A DNA stretch of 64,000 nt from assembly GCF_021654795.1 (NCBI RefSeq), contig NZ_AP025344.1, forward strand, positions 4,588,501 through 4,652,500. The letters are read 5' to 3'. Below the pieces are notes generated by a model that saw only the letters and a list, made by a program, of their open reading frames with translations, had not been told where the DNA came from and searched no databases. Below, piece after piece: positions 33,212 through 42,353 of the stretch (positions are counted from its first letter, which is position 1; the number at the start of each line of letters is the position of its first letter). Source of the DNA: Paenibacillus dendritiformis. Its GTDB lineage: Bacteria > Bacillota > Bacilli > Paenibacillales > Paenibacillaceae. A program made the position numbers and the translations under genes.

Positions 33212-33385
33212 TGCAATAATGCAGGATTTCTGGAACGCCTCCATTTTGAGTAAGGCAATCCTGCAAAAGTGCAGGATTTTCGCCCGTTTTCACTTCATTT
33301 GGGCCCGAAATGGGAGAATTGATGTATATTTGCATCAATGTCACTTAATCTACCTGCTAGACGAAGAAAATGCTGTAAATTTGCA
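33212..33385 (+). repeat. Four-palindrome module, copy 3
   Basis: Cores TGCAATAATGCA (33212-33223), TGCAAAAGTGCA (33262-33273), TGTATATTTGCA (33323-33334) and TGTAAATTTGCA (33374-33385). Centres are 50, 61 and 51 nt apart; span 174 nt. Arms extend to ATCCTGCA/TGCAGGAT and ATGCTG/CAGCAT. Confidence 0.9.
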
Positions 33386-33781
33386 GCATTCATCGAGCAG
33401 GGACCCAAAACCGACGCATCACTCGGCCGTAGGCTATCCGACCAGAGCGCATAGGCGGAAGCACCTTTACGTCATGACAAGCCCATAGTCCCACATACGC
33501 GTACACGGCTTCACGCCGGTTCGCTAGCGACTCATGACCTGCACATGGCCGTAATACCCCTAACGGGACATTACACTAGCCATGCGTTATCATCCGGACA
33601 CCCACGAGCCCGCTCGTTCGAATTTGTTGTACACCAGCTCAACCCATTGCGAACAGGCCCCCAGAGCCACAGACGCATCTGCCGCTAGGTACACGAGCAT
33701 AGCCGCCACTAGGCATATGGGCATAGCTGCGGAGCGCCTCTGCCAAAGGGACCCGACCGTGCACTCTAGGCCCAGGGCCCC
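33386..33781. other. Non-coding, CTAG-rich stretch before the minisatellite
   Basis: No supported gene. Contains scattered GCTAGC/CTAG-like and CCGCTAGGTACACGAGC / CCACTAGGCATATGGGC pieces (about 33675-33730) that look like diverged copies of the adjacent 28-nt repeat. Confidence 0.45.
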
Positions 33782-34035
33782 CGTCATGCCCACGCTAGCC
33801 CCAGGGCTCCACCGTGCCTACACTAGCACAAGGCCCTCACCATACCCACGCTAGCCTCAGAGCTCCACCGTGCCTACGCTAGCACCAGGCCCTCACCATA
33901 CCCACGCTAGCCTCAGGGCTCCACCGTGCCTACGCTAGCCCCGGGCCCCCGTCATGCCCACGCTAGCCCCAGGGCTCCACCGTGCCTACCCCCGTCATGC
34001 CCACGCTAGCCCCCGCCTCCGCCATGCCACGCTAG
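33782..34035 (+). repeat. 28-nt minisatellite, about 8-9 copies
   Basis: Contiguous 28-nt units start at 33782, 33810, 33838, 33866, 33894, 33922 and 33950; a truncated unit at 33978 is followed by one or two more degenerate copies to about 34035. Each unit has CAYR-TRCC-YACGCTAGC near its middle and a CAGRGCYC-type end, and odd and even units alternate (CATACCCACG versus CGTGCCTACG), so the higher-order unit is 56 nt. No frame has a ribosome site. It lies between the glnA promoter region and the end of the DAHP synthase gene. Confidence 0.92.
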
Positions 34036-34110
34036 ATGCAGGCCATGAGCAGCAGCGGCATGTCCGGCGTGCGGGCAAGCGCCAACCAGCGCCCCCTGTT
34101 TCCGCGAAAG

Positions 34111-34147
34111 AAAAAACAGCCTCTTTCCACATGGAAAGAGACTGTTC
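34111..34147 (-). terminator. Terminator of the DAHP synthase gene
   Basis: AACAGTCTCTTTCC/GGAAAGAGGCTGTT with minus-strand tail TTTTCTTTC, 20 nt past the stop. Confidence 0.9.
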
Positions 34148-34168
34148 TTCTTCACTTCATCATTAGGT

Positions 34169-35230
34169 TTACTTGACCCAAGTAGCAAAATGGGACGGCT
34201 CCATTTTCTCTGTGCTGAACGTCTTGCCGCACAGAGGGGCGAGCTGCTCCAGCTCGCGCAGCAGATTAGCGAATTGATCCGGGAACAGCGACTGCACCCC
34301 GTCTCCGGTCATCGAGTTGTCCGGATCGGTGTGCATCTCGATGATCAATCCGTCCGCGCCGGCGGCCACCGATGCCTTGGACATCGTCTCCACGAGCTCG
34401 CGGCGGCCCGTGCCATGGCTCGGATCGGAGATGACCGGCAGATGGCTCAACTGCTTCACGACCGGAATGGCGGTCAGGTCCAGCGTGTTGCGGGTATACG
34501 TCTCAAAGGTGCGAATGCCGCGCTCACACAGCATGACGTTCGGATTGCCCCCGGCCAAAATATATTCGGCCGCATTCAGCCACTCATCATAAGTGGCGCT
34601 GAACCCGCGCTTGAGCAAGACCGGCTTGCCGCATTCGCCCAGCTTGCGCAGCAGATCGAAGTTCTGCATATTGCGCGTTCCGACTTGGAGAATATCCGCG
34701 TACTCCGCACAAATATCGACGTATTCCGGCGTCATGACCTCCGTAATCGTCAACAGCCCGTGCTTGCGCCCGGCTTCGGCCATCATGACCAGCCCTTCTA
34801 CGCCGACTCCTTGAAAGCTGTACGGTCCTGTCCGCGGCTTGAAAGCCCCTCCGCGCAAGATTTGTCCGCCCGCCGCCTTCACCAGGCGCGCGATCTCGTC
34901 AATCTGCGCCGGCGATTCCACCGCGCACGGGCCGCCCATAACGACGAGATTGCCGCCGCCGATTTCCACGCCTTTAATCTTAATTACCGTATCTTCCGGA
35001 TGGAAGTCACGGCTAGCGAGCTTATATGATTTCGTAATTTTAATCACGCTCTCGACGCCTTTCATTTGTCTAAGATGTTCAGCCAGCTGAGGCTCTGCTT
35101 TACCGATAATGCCAATGACGGTTCGATCCGTTCCGCGCGAGATATGGGCCTGGTTGCCGGCCTTCTCGATGAGGCTTACAAGCTCCGCGACCCGCTCTTC
35201 CGGAGTCTGATTCGAGACGATAACGATCAT
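34169..35230 (-). CDS. aroF: 3-deoxy-7-phosphoheptulonate (DAHP) synthase, type I-beta with N-terminal regulatory domain
   Basis: Condenses phosphoenolpyruvate and erythrose-4-phosphate, the first step of the shikimate pathway. 353 residues: an N-terminal ferredoxin/ACT-like domain (1-70, VIVSNQTPEERVAELVSLIE) like that of Thermotoga DAHPS, used for Phe/Tyr feedback, then the barrel with VMGGPCAVES, LRGGAFKPRTGPYSFQG, VLLKRGF, LPVISDPSHGTGRR and DGLIIEMH. The metal ligands C, H, E and D are all in place. The start ATG at 35230 (MIVIV) is preceded by a weak GGATG; the longer frame to 35278 has no better site. Single gene with its own terminator. Confidence 0.95.
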   Translation of the reverse strand: MIVIVSNQTPEERVAELVSLIEKAGNQAHISRGTDRTVIGIIGKAEPQLAEHLRQMKGVESVIKITKSYKLASRDFHPEDTVIKIKGVEIGGGNLVVMGGPCAVESPAQIDEIARLVKAAGGQILRGGAFKPRTGPYSFQGVGVEGLVMMAEAGRKHGLLTITEVMTPEYVDICAEYADILQVGTRNMQNFDLLRKLGECGKPVLLKRGFSATYDEWLNAAEYILAGGNPNVMLCERGIRTFETYTRNTLDLTAIPVVKQLSHLPVISDPSHGTGRRELVETMSKASVAAGADGLIIEMHTDPDNSMTGDGVQSLFPDQFANLLRELEQLAPLCGKTFSTEKMEPSHFATWVK

Positions 35231-35395
35231 GGGATTACATCCATTCTTTACTGTCGATTCATCGCTTTCACATTTCAACGCTTATACGCTTTTAAGCTTT
35301 TATCCATTAAAGCAACTATAACGAAAATCCCACCCTTCGTCAATCCTTTTTTCCTCATCCGTTTCCCGCCATCCGTTATGTCCCGGGAAATAAAA

Positions 35396-35443
35396 GAAAG
35401 CTCTTTTCTCCCCAGACCGTTCGGCTGGCAGAAAAGAGCTTTT
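35396..35443 (-). terminator. Terminator of the ispH-DUF2062 operon
   Basis: AAAGCTCTTTTCT/AGAAAAGAGCTTT long hairpin, minus-strand tail TCTTTTATTT. Confidence 0.85.
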
Positions 35444-35445
35444 CT

Positions 35446-35913
35446 TTATCCGTGAGCGTGACCATGATAATGGCGGCGTTGCTCCCAGCGCCGCTTCTGC
35501 ATGGCCAGCAGGAACCGCTTCATCGGGATATACAACAGAAGCGCCATCAAGGCTCCGTCAATCATTCCGCCTACAATCAGATTCATGTTGATGGTCAGAA
35601 GCCGGTTCAGCCAGTCCGGCAGCGCGGCCGCATGAACCGTCCAATGCAGGGGCAGAACCCAATGCCCTACCCGCTCATTGACGACAGCGACCGGAATATA
35701 GATCAGCTTCCCGAATGCGAAGCCGACCAGAGCGGCAGCGAGCCTCCCCCTCATCCAGTACACCAGAGGAAAGATGAGGAAGAACGCCAGCCCTGCCGTC
35801 GGCAGTGTGAACATTTCAACGGCCAGTCCAATACAGAAGCCTCTCGCAACCAGCGCGGCGGCGCCCCGGGTTCGAATCAGCTTCAGGAACTGGTACTTCA
35901 ACCATCTTTTCAC
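35446..35913 (-). CDS. DUF2062 membrane protein
   Basis: 155 residues with three to four hydrophobic segments and basic, His-rich ends (HYHGHAHG at the C-terminus). The DUF2062 signature is seen in RGFCIGLAVEMFTLPTAGLA and GKLIYIPVAVVNERVG. The family has no established function. It is 51 nt downstream of ispH on the same strand and ends at a strong terminator, so it is the last gene of that operon. Confidence 0.85.
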   Translation of the reverse strand: MKRWLKYQFLKLIRTRGAAALVARGFCIGLAVEMFTLPTAGLAFFLIFPLVYWMRGRLAAALVGFAFGKLIYIPVAVVNERVGHWVLPLHWTVHAAALPDWLNRLLTINMNLIVGGMIDGALMALLLYIPMKRFLLAMQKRRWEQRRHYHGHAHG

Positions 35914-35964
35914 AATATTCCTTCTCTCGAGTTGTATCTCCGATCCGTTGATGGCAGCCCTAGT

Positions 35965-36915
35965 TCATGACTTCGACTTCTCGCGAATGACCGGAAGCAG
36001 CTTCTTCATATTCACGGTCCGCTTCAAGTCCCATGTCTCCGGGTTATTCCCGTCGTACTGCTCCAAATAAGCGATGACTTCCTTCGTAATCGGCGTCGGC
36101 GTTGACGCGCCCGAGGTCACGCCGACGATTCGGACCCCATCGAGCCATTCCCGCTTCAATTCCGACAGATCGGAGATGCGGTAGGCACGGACGCCGGCAA
36201 TCTCCTCCGAGACCTGGGCCAGTCGGTTGGAGTTGTTGCTCCGCGGATCGCCCACGACGATGACGAGGTCGCAGCCTGCGGCCTGCTCGGCCACCGCCGC
36301 CTGTCTCTCCTGCGTCGCCATGCAGATCTCGTTATGAATCTCCGCCGTCGGGAAGCGGGCGATAAGCCGATTCATAATATGCTTGATATCCCACTGGCTC
36401 ATCGTCGTCTGATTCGTAATGACGAGGCGATCCGTGCCAACCTTCAGATCGGCGATCTCCGCTTCCGTCTCGATCAGATGCACCTTGTCCGGGGCTACGC
36501 CCATGGCGCCTTCCGGTTCAGGATGCCCTTTTTTGCCGATATAAATAATCTCGTAACCTTCGGCCGTCTTCTCCCGAATCAGATCATGCGTGCGCGTCAC
36601 ATCGGGACATGTCGCATCGACGGTGGTCAGCCCCTTCTCCCGGGCCTTCTTCCGCACTTCCGGAGATACGCCGTGCGCCGTAAAGATCACCGTCCCGGAA
36701 TCGATCTGATCCAGAATCTCCAGGCGGTTCGCCCCATCCAGCGTAATGATGCCCTCGTCCTCGAACGCATCCGTTACGTGACGGTTATGAACGATCATCC
36801 CTAATATATAAATCGGACGGGGCAAATCCAGATTGCGCGCCGTCTGTTGTGCCAGCACCATCGCATCCACGACGCCATAGCAATAGCCACGCGGTGTAAT
36901 TTTCCTGACTTCCAT
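35965..36915 (-). CDS. ispH: 4-hydroxy-3-methylbut-2-enyl diphosphate reductase IspH
   Basis: Last enzyme of the MEP isoprenoid pathway, a [4Fe-4S] protein. 316 residues; cluster ligands C12 (ITPRGYCYGVV), the Cys in TVDATCPDV, and the Cys in HNEICMATQERQ. Substrate contacts HNRHV, TAHGVSPE and VGDPRSNNSNRL are present. It lies 48 nt after a two-component sensor gene and is followed by DUF2062, so it may be co-transcribed with the regulatory genes. Confidence 0.97.
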   Translation of the reverse strand: MEVRKITPRGYCYGVVDAMVLAQQTARNLDLPRPIYILGMIVHNRHVTDAFEDEGIITLDGANRLEILDQIDSGTVIFTAHGVSPEVRKKAREKGLTTVDATCPDVTRTHDLIREKTAEGYEIIYIGKKGHPEPEGAMGVAPDKVHLIETEAEIADLKVGTDRLVITNQTTMSQWDIKHIMNRLIARFPTAEIHNEICMATQERQAAVAEQAAGCDLVIVVGDPRSNNSNRLAQVSEEIAGVRAYRISDLSELKREWLDGVRIVGVTSGASTPTPITKEVIAYLEQYDGNNPETWDLKRTVNMKKLLPVIREKSKS

Positions 36916-36963
36916 CGGTACACCTGCCTTCTCATTATACTGCGTCTGACATCCGCTTCTCCA

Positions 36964-38430
36964 TTATACCGGATAATCTCCGCTTCCGTCGACCGTAGCC
37001 AGCGGCAGCCACACGATGAACGAGGTTCCTTTCCCCGGCTTCGTGACGACCTCGACCGAACCCCGGTGCTCATCGATAATCCATTTGGCTATCGCCAGCC
37101 CCAGCCCGGTGCCCGATGTTACGCCGCGGGACACGTCGGCCCGATAGAAACGCTCGAAGATATACGGCACTTCCTTCTCGTTCATGCCGATTCCCGTGTC
37201 ATCCACCTTCAATCCGATCTGGTTATCCTGCCGCAGCGCCGTCAGCCGTACCTTGCCTTCCGGGGTATATTTGAACGCATTCTCAATGAAAATGAAAAGC
37301 ATCTGCTGCAAATAATCCTTGTTGCCGTACACATACAAATCTTCCAGCACATCGATATCGCCGAGCTCCCATTCCGCTTTGCGCGGGAGGAACTGCGCCC
37401 GGCGCACGACCTCCTCGACCATCGGCTTCAGCTCGACGAGCACCTTGCTCATCACATAGCCGGCATCGGCGCGGGCAAGCGACAGCAAATCATTCACCAG
37501 ATGGCTCATGCGTTCCGACTCGTCCGCGATATCGCGCAGCGCTTCCAGCGACATCTGCTCCCGGTCGCTCTGGCTCATCTGGATCGGCTCCTGCTGCTTC
37601 ATCCACATTTTCTGAAGCAGATCGACATTGCCGCGAATCGTCGTCAGCGGCGTCCGCAGCTCATGGGACGCATCGGACACGAATCGGCGCTGCGCCCGGT
37701 ACGCCTCGTCCAGCTCGTTATAGAACGTCTCCATCCGGCCCAGCATGCTGTTGATCCGGTCGGTGAGCTGTCCGATCTCGTCGTCGGACGGCCCCTCGCG
37801 CGGAATGCGGACGCTCAGGTCGGCCCCCTTCTGAATGCGGTCCGTAGCCCGGATGATATTCTCGATCGGCCGCAGCGATTTCTGGGCGAGGAACAGGCCA
37901 AGCGAGAAGGCCAGCACGATCGTGACCATCGACGCGATGATAAGGATACTTCGCAGTTCTTTGGTGAACAGGGCTTCGCGCCCGGTGAAGGCGAATACCT
38001 GAAATGCCCCCTCAACCTGATCACCTAACACGATTGCATTTTCATAGACAAGAAATTCATAGCCTCCAACTTCGATTTTTCGATAGCCCTCTTTAATCTG
38101 CGCCGCCTTTTGCGGCATCGGTATATTCAGACCGAGCTCCGACAGATTCGGCGACATCCTCGGCGTTTTGTTGCGGAAGCTGACAATCTGAATATACAGC
38201 TCGGCATCCTCCAGCCGCTTCACGTCGGATTTGGGAACATCGAAGTCGAAGCGATTCTGCAGATCGATCGTCGGCAGCACCTTCAACTGGTTGACCTGGG
38301 CCTGAATGCGCGACTTAATATGCGCGTATGTGTTGTAGTCGACAAAGGTGTAGATGGCGATTCCGAATAAGAGCAAGGTAAACGCGAGCAGGACGGAATA
38401 CCATACCGTAAGCCGCAGCCGAATCGACAT
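36964..38430 (-). CDS. Membrane sensor histidine kinase (HAMP, HisKA)
   Basis: 488 residues: membrane segment 1 (about 10-30), an extracellular domain of about 130 residues, membrane segment 2 (about 160-185), HAMP, HisKA with phospho-acceptor H256 in DASHELRTPLT, and the ATPase domain (IENAFKYTPEGKV, VDDTGIGM, GTGLGLAIAKWIIDEH). Its start overlaps the regulator stop by one base (TAATG). The neighbouring htrA makes a CssS-like role in secretion stress plausible, but the sensor domain alone does not prove it. Confidence 0.93.
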   Translation of the reverse strand: MSIRLRLTVWYSVLLAFTLLLFGIAIYTFVDYNTYAHIKSRIQAQVNQLKVLPTIDLQNRFDFDVPKSDVKRLEDAELYIQIVSFRNKTPRMSPNLSELGLNIPMPQKAAQIKEGYRKIEVGGYEFLVYENAIVLGDQVEGAFQVFAFTGREALFTKELRSILIIASMVTIVLAFSLGLFLAQKSLRPIENIIRATDRIQKGADLSVRIPREGPSDDEIGQLTDRINSMLGRMETFYNELDEAYRAQRRFVSDASHELRTPLTTIRGNVDLLQKMWMKQQEPIQMSQSDREQMSLEALRDIADESERMSHLVNDLLSLARADAGYVMSKVLVELKPMVEEVVRRAQFLPRKAEWELGDIDVLEDLYVYGNKDYLQQMLFIFIENAFKYTPEGKVRLTALRQDNQIGLKVDDTGIGMNEKEVPYIFERFYRADVSRGVTSGTGLGLAIAKWIIDEHRGSVEVVTKPGKGTSFIVWLPLATVDGSGDYPV

Positions 38431-39119
38431 TAATGATCTCCTCTCAAGACGTAGCCCGTTCCCCGAATGGTCTGGATGATACGCTTGCCTCCATGTTCTT
38501 CCGTCTTCTGGCGCAGCATGGCGATATACACCTCAAGCACATTCGATTCTCCGCTGTAGTCATAGCCCCAAATTTTCTCCATAATGACGTCGCGCGGCAG
38601 CACCCGCTTCGGATTCTGCATGAACAGATGGAGCAGTTCGAACTCCTTCGCCGTCAGCTCGATCGGCTTCCCGTCGCGAAGCACCTCCCGCGTATGCAGA
38701 TCAAGCACGACGTCCTCGAACGTCAAGCGGTGCGTCCCGCCCTCGCCCTCGGCCCGGCGGCGCAGCAAGGCGCGCACGCGGGCCAGCAGTTCCTCCAGCG
38801 CGAACGGCTTGACGAGATAATCGTCGGCTCCGAGATCCAGCCCGTGCACCCGGTCCTGCACCTCGTCCTTCGCGGTCAGCATCAGCACCGGCACATTGCT
38901 GCCCGCTTCCCGCAGCCTGCGGCATACCTCCCAGCCGTCCACCTCCGGCATCATCACATCCAGGATCAGCAAATCGGGCTCGCGGATCATCATCTCGCGC
39001 AAGCCCTCGCTGCCATTCGTCGCCGTCCGGACTTCATATCCTTCGAAGACCAAGCCACGCCTCAGCATGGACGTAATTTTCTCATCGTCATCCACGACCA
39101 TAATCGTTGAACGCGTCAT
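38430..39119 (-). CDS. OmpR-family response regulator, partner of the adjacent kinase
   Basis: 229 residues: receiver domain with phospho-acceptor D54 in LILDVMMPEVDG and K in YLVKPFALEEL, then a winged helix (IELTAKEFELLHLFMQNPKR, VLEVYIAMLRQKTE). First gene of the regulator-kinase-ispH-DUF2062 run. htrA lies upstream on the same strand but is separated by a strong terminator. Confidence 0.95.
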   Translation of the reverse strand: MTRSTIMVVDDDEKITSMLRRGLVFEGYEVRTATNGSEGLREMMIREPDLLILDVMMPEVDGWEVCRRLREAGSNVPVLMLTAKDEVQDRVHGLDLGADDYLVKPFALEELLARVRALLRRRAEGEGGTHRLTFEDVVLDLHTREVLRDGKPIELTAKEFELLHLFMQNPKRVLPRDVIMEKIWGYDYSGESNVLEVYIAMLRQKTEEHGGKRIIQTIRGTGYVLRGDH

Positions 39120-39200
39120 CCTACCAGCCCCTCTTCACCCGTAGATTATCATTCTCTTCCCTGCTTCTTCCTTACTGCCATTCGCCGCCCGAATAGCGAA

Positions 39201-39240
39201 AAGGAAGCCAAGAACGGCGCAGGCCGTCCTATGCTTCCTC
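39201..39240 (-). terminator. Terminator of htrA
   Basis: AGGAAGC..AGGACGGC/GCCGTTCT..GCTTCCT with tail TTTTCGC on the minus strand. Confidence 0.85.
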
Positions 39241-39290
39241 TCCCGCTGCGCCCGGGCCGCAGCACCCGGATTCGTCATAAGCCGCGCGGC

Positions 39291-40928
39291 TTATGGCTGC
39301 TGCTGCTGCGACTGAAGCTGCTTGTCGAACTTGTTCCGGTCGCCGAGCTTAATCTTCAGTTCCGTCTCTTTGCCGTTGCGTACCACCTGCATCGTCACGG
39401 TATCGTCAACCTTCTTCTTCTGTATCGCTTCGATCAATTCCTCTTTGGTCGCGTACTTCGTGCCATCCATACCTGCAATAATATCATAGGCGCGCAAATC
39501 CGCCTCATAGGCCGGGGAACCGAACATCACATTAAGCACGAGAGAGCCTTCGACATTTTTGATGCCCATTTCCTGCGCAATGTCGCTGGTCATCGTCTGG
39601 AGGGTAGCGCCAATGAACGGAATCGGCTCCTTCGGTATTTCACGGTTCGCCTTCAGATCGTCCACGACCTTCTTGATCACATTCGAAGGGATGGCGAATC
39701 CGATGCCTTGCGCCTGCTTGCTGACCGCGACATTCATGCCGATGACTTCGCCCTTCATATTCAAGAGCGGCCCGCCCGAGTTGCCCGGATTGATGGACGC
39801 GTCCGTCTGAAGCAAATGCTCGTATTCCCGGGCGCTGCCGTTATCATCGACATTGATCGAGCGCTCGCGGGCGCTCAGCACGCCGGACGTAACCGTGTGG
39901 TCGAAGCCGGACGGGTTGCCGATCGCGACAACCTGCTCTCCGACCTGAGCCGCATCGGAATCGCCAAGCGGAACCGTCGGAAAGTCGCCTTCCCCGTCAA
40001 TCTTGATAACCGCCAGGTCCAGATCCTGGCTCTGGCCAAGCAGCGTCCCCTTGAGCGGCTTCTTGTAGCCTTCCACCGTCACCTGGATGACTTCCGCCCC
40101 GGAGATGACGTGCTGGTTCGTCAAAATATAGCCCGACTTATCGAAGATGAAGCCGGTCCCGATGCCAAGCGGCTGCAGCTGCTGGCTCTGGCTCGAGCTG
40201 TTGTTCCCGCTGCCGCCGAAGGAATCGCCGAAGAACTGGCGGAAGAACGGATCGTTCATCCAAGGGTTATTGCCGTAGCCGTTCTGCGTGCTTACGCGGG
40301 CCAGCGTCTCGATCTTCACTACCGCCGGACTCGTCTTCTTCACGACCTCCGGCACGCTGCTGGCGCCGTTCGGGAACGGAGCCGGCGTGCCGTTGGTCAC
40401 GACCGCGCTCTCCGACGTGGCGGCCGTGCTCGCCAGCTCCTGTCTGCCCGTGAACAGATTGGTCGTGTCCGCGGCATACATCAGGCCGGTGATGACCAGC
40501 ATCCCTGCCAGGAACGAAGCGAACATTGCCCGGAACGAGCTGCCCCGCTTGCGCTTCGGCTCCTTGAACTGCCAATTGCCCTGCGGCGGCTGGGGAGGCA
40601 GGCTGCCTCCGCTCCCCCCGGGCTGGAAGCCGGAGCCGCTTCCCTGGCTGGTCGCTCTGGAGAATGGCAGCGGCTTGACGGGCGCGGGCGGCGTCACCTC
40701 CACTTCATTCACCTTGCCCGATGCCATAGCAGTCGTTGTGCTTTCTTCGGATTGCTTGACAGACTGATAAGGGCCGTAAGCGAAATAATAAGCTTCCTCG
40801 GGCTTGCGCGCCTGGGCATCGCCCGTCTGAGGGCCGTCCTGCGGGCCTCGAGTCTCATTCGGTGCTGTTGTATAAGAATCCGAATCGGAGTCGGATGTAA
40901 AAAATAATTTGCGTCGTTGTTCGTCCAT
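39291..40928 (-). CDS. htrA: HtrA/DegP-type membrane-anchored serine protease
   Basis: 545 residues. A long cytoplasmic N-terminus (1-130) rich in Ser, Pro and Gln; membrane anchor about 132-153 (FRAMFASFLAGMLVITGLMY); a Ser/Asn linker; S1C protease domain with catalytic H273 (TNQHVIS), D304 (DLDLAVIKI) and S384 (NPGNSGGPL); a single PDZ domain (about 435-525). It degrades or refolds damaged proteins on the outer side of the membrane and wall. A Gln-rich tail ends the protein. GGGAGGTAAGAACT precedes the ATG. The upstream palindrome suggests stress control. Confidence 0.95.
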   Translation of the reverse strand: MDEQRRKLFFTSDSDSDSYTTAPNETRGPQDGPQTGDAQARKPEEAYYFAYGPYQSVKQSEESTTTAMASGKVNEVEVTPPAPVKPLPFSRATSQGSGSGFQPGGSGGSLPPQPPQGNWQFKEPKRKRGSSFRAMFASFLAGMLVITGLMYAADTTNLFTGRQELASTAATSESAVVTNGTPAPFPNGASSVPEVVKKTSPAVVKIETLARVSTQNGYGNNPWMNDPFFRQFFGDSFGGSGNNSSSQSQQLQPLGIGTGFIFDKSGYILTNQHVISGAEVIQVTVEGYKKPLKGTLLGQSQDLDLAVIKIDGEGDFPTVPLGDSDAAQVGEQVVAIGNPSGFDHTVTSGVLSARERSINVDDNGSAREYEHLLQTDASINPGNSGGPLLNMKGEVIGMNVAVSKQAQGIGFAIPSNVIKKVVDDLKANREIPKEPIPFIGATLQTMTSDIAQEMGIKNVEGSLVLNVMFGSPAYEADLRAYDIIAGMDGTKYATKEELIEAIQKKKVDDTVTMQVVRNGKETELKIKLGDRNKFDKQLQSQQQQP

Positions 40929-41016
40929 AGTTCTTACCTCCCAATAAGCTGATCTTCACTCGAATCAACAAGCGTTTTAGGTATGAATGATATATTTATA
41001 TATTGTACCATCAACC

Positions 41017-41031
41017 TTAAGCTCAGCTTAA
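41017..41031 (-). promoter_or_regulatory. Palindromic operator candidate upstream of htrA
   Basis: TTAAGCT-c-AGCTTAA is a perfect 7+1+7 inverted repeat about 90 nt before the htrA start, in an AT-rich promoter region. It could bind the neighbouring OmpR-type regulator, though such proteins more often use direct repeats. Confidence 0.45.
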
Positions 41032-41174
41032 AAAGATTATAAAACCCAATAAAAAGAATGATTCTCCGGAGACAAGCCGCCTTATCCCCCATGCGGCAGC
41101 CTTCGCCGGATATCGATATGGACGCAAAAAACAGGCCCATGGACCTGTTTTACGTTACGAACGGGCCGGCGCCG

Positions 41175-41600
41175 CTAACTCATCCGCCCCAATACATTTT
41201 CTGCTTCATCAAGCTTGGCCCGGGCCCGGTGCATCTCCGCGGGAGAGAGCGAAGCGTCCGGATTGGTTGGCGCCTGGAACTGGTTCACGACGGCGCCGAA
41301 CAGCTGCACGCCGGCATCCGGATCATTGCCGACCCGGTACTCGTGCTTGAGCACGAACGGTTGCTTCATCTCAACGAAGATCGATTCGTTGGCTTCCCCG
41401 TCGAACGAACCGTTCACCGCCGCGAACGGCAGGCGCAGCCACAGGGTGCGCTCCTCGTTCAATGCGCAATCGAAGCTGCCCCCTTCATAATCCCAATTGC
41501 CGGAGATGGCGAACCCGAGCGGCTCCAACACGCGCACCAGTTCATCGGTGCCGAACTTGCGGCCGGCGAACTTCCCTTCCAACTGCTGCATGGCATGCAA
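41175..41600 (-). CDS. YugN-like family protein
   Basis: 141 residues, soluble, resembling B. subtilis YugN (FAGRKFGTDELVRVLEPLGF, GNWDYEGGSFDCALN, LKHEYRVGNDPD). Function unknown. The start may be the ATG at 41600 or the one at 41591; the AGGAGGTTGC ribosome site fits the second better. It follows liaR after 27 nt and is probably read through from the lia operon. Confidence 0.8.
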   Translation of the reverse strand: MHAMQQLEGKFAGRKFGTDELVRVLEPLGFAISGNWDYEGGSFDCALNEERTLWLRLPFAAVNGSFDGEANESIFVEMKQPFVLKHEYRVGNDPDAGVQLFGAVVNQFQAPTNPDASLSPAEMHRARAKLDEAENVLGRMS

Positions 41601-41627
41601 CCTCCTTCCTCCTTATTGTGGACGAAG

Positions 41628-42296
41628 TCAGTCGCTTTTAACCCAGCCTTTGCGATGCGCATGAACGGCGAGCTGCGTCCGATCCTGAACCTCGCATTTC
41701 ATGAGCAGATTGGACACATGCGTCTTGACCGTCTTGATGCTGATATGAAGCTCTTCCGCGATATCCTTGTTCGTCTTCCCGTCGGCGATGAGCAGCAGCA
41801 CTTCCCGCTCCCGCTCCGTCAACGCCTCATCATCCGACTGCGACGCCTGCTTGCGCAAGCCGCGGGTCAGCGCCTGCGACACCTCTCCGCTCATCACCGG
41901 CATGCCGCGCAAGGCGCCGCGGAGCGCATAGACCAGTTCCTCGGCGGAGACGGTCTTCAGCACATAGCTGATGGCCCCGGCCTGAATCGCTTCGAATACT
42001 TGTTCATCCTCCATGAAGCTCGTCAGCATGACGATCTTCAGCTCCGGATAGCGGCGCGTCAATTCGCGCGTCGCCTCGACGCCGTTCATGTCCGGCATCA
42101 TCAGATCCATCAGAACGAGATCGGGCAGCCGCTCTCCCCGCTCCGCCCGGGCGGAGATCGACTGGATCGCTTCCAGCCCGCCTCCGGCTTCCCCGATCAC
42201 TTCAATATCCGGATCCAGCATCAAATATGTCTTCAATCCCATTCGGACCATCTCATGGTCATCCACGAGAAATACGGTCATTACCGTCTGTTCCAC
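41628..42296 (-). CDS. liaR: Cell-envelope stress response regulator LiaR
   Basis: NarL/FixJ-type regulator, 222 residues: receiver with phospho-acceptor D64 (LVLMDLMMPDMNG), T-S and K in ISYVLKTVSAEEL, then a LuxR-type helix-turn-helix (LTEREREVLLLIADGKTNKD, HISIKTVKTHVSNLL). The start is GTG at 42296, 9 nt after GGAGG. Together with liaS and liaF it forms the LiaFSR system, which senses interference with the lipid II cycle. Confidence 0.95.
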   Translation of the reverse strand: MEQTVMTVFLVDDHEMVRMGLKTYLMLDPDIEVIGEAGGGLEAIQSISARAERGERLPDLVLMDLMMPDMNGVEATRELTRRYPELKIVMLTSFMEDEQVFEAIQAGAISYVLKTVSAEELVYALRGALRGMPVMSGEVSQALTRGLRKQASQSDDEALTEREREVLLLIADGKTNKDIAEELHISIKTVKTHVSNLLMKCEVQDRTQLAVHAHRKGWVKSD

Positions 42297-42353
42297 TATG
42301 ATATCCCTCCGTCTGCCTCCGGCTCGCCCTGCTCCGGGCCCGCTTCCCCTCTT

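Noticed and set aside
33782..34035. Possible CRISPR array
   Set aside because: The 28-nt units are contiguous with no unique spacers and no cas genes nearby; it is a minisatellite.
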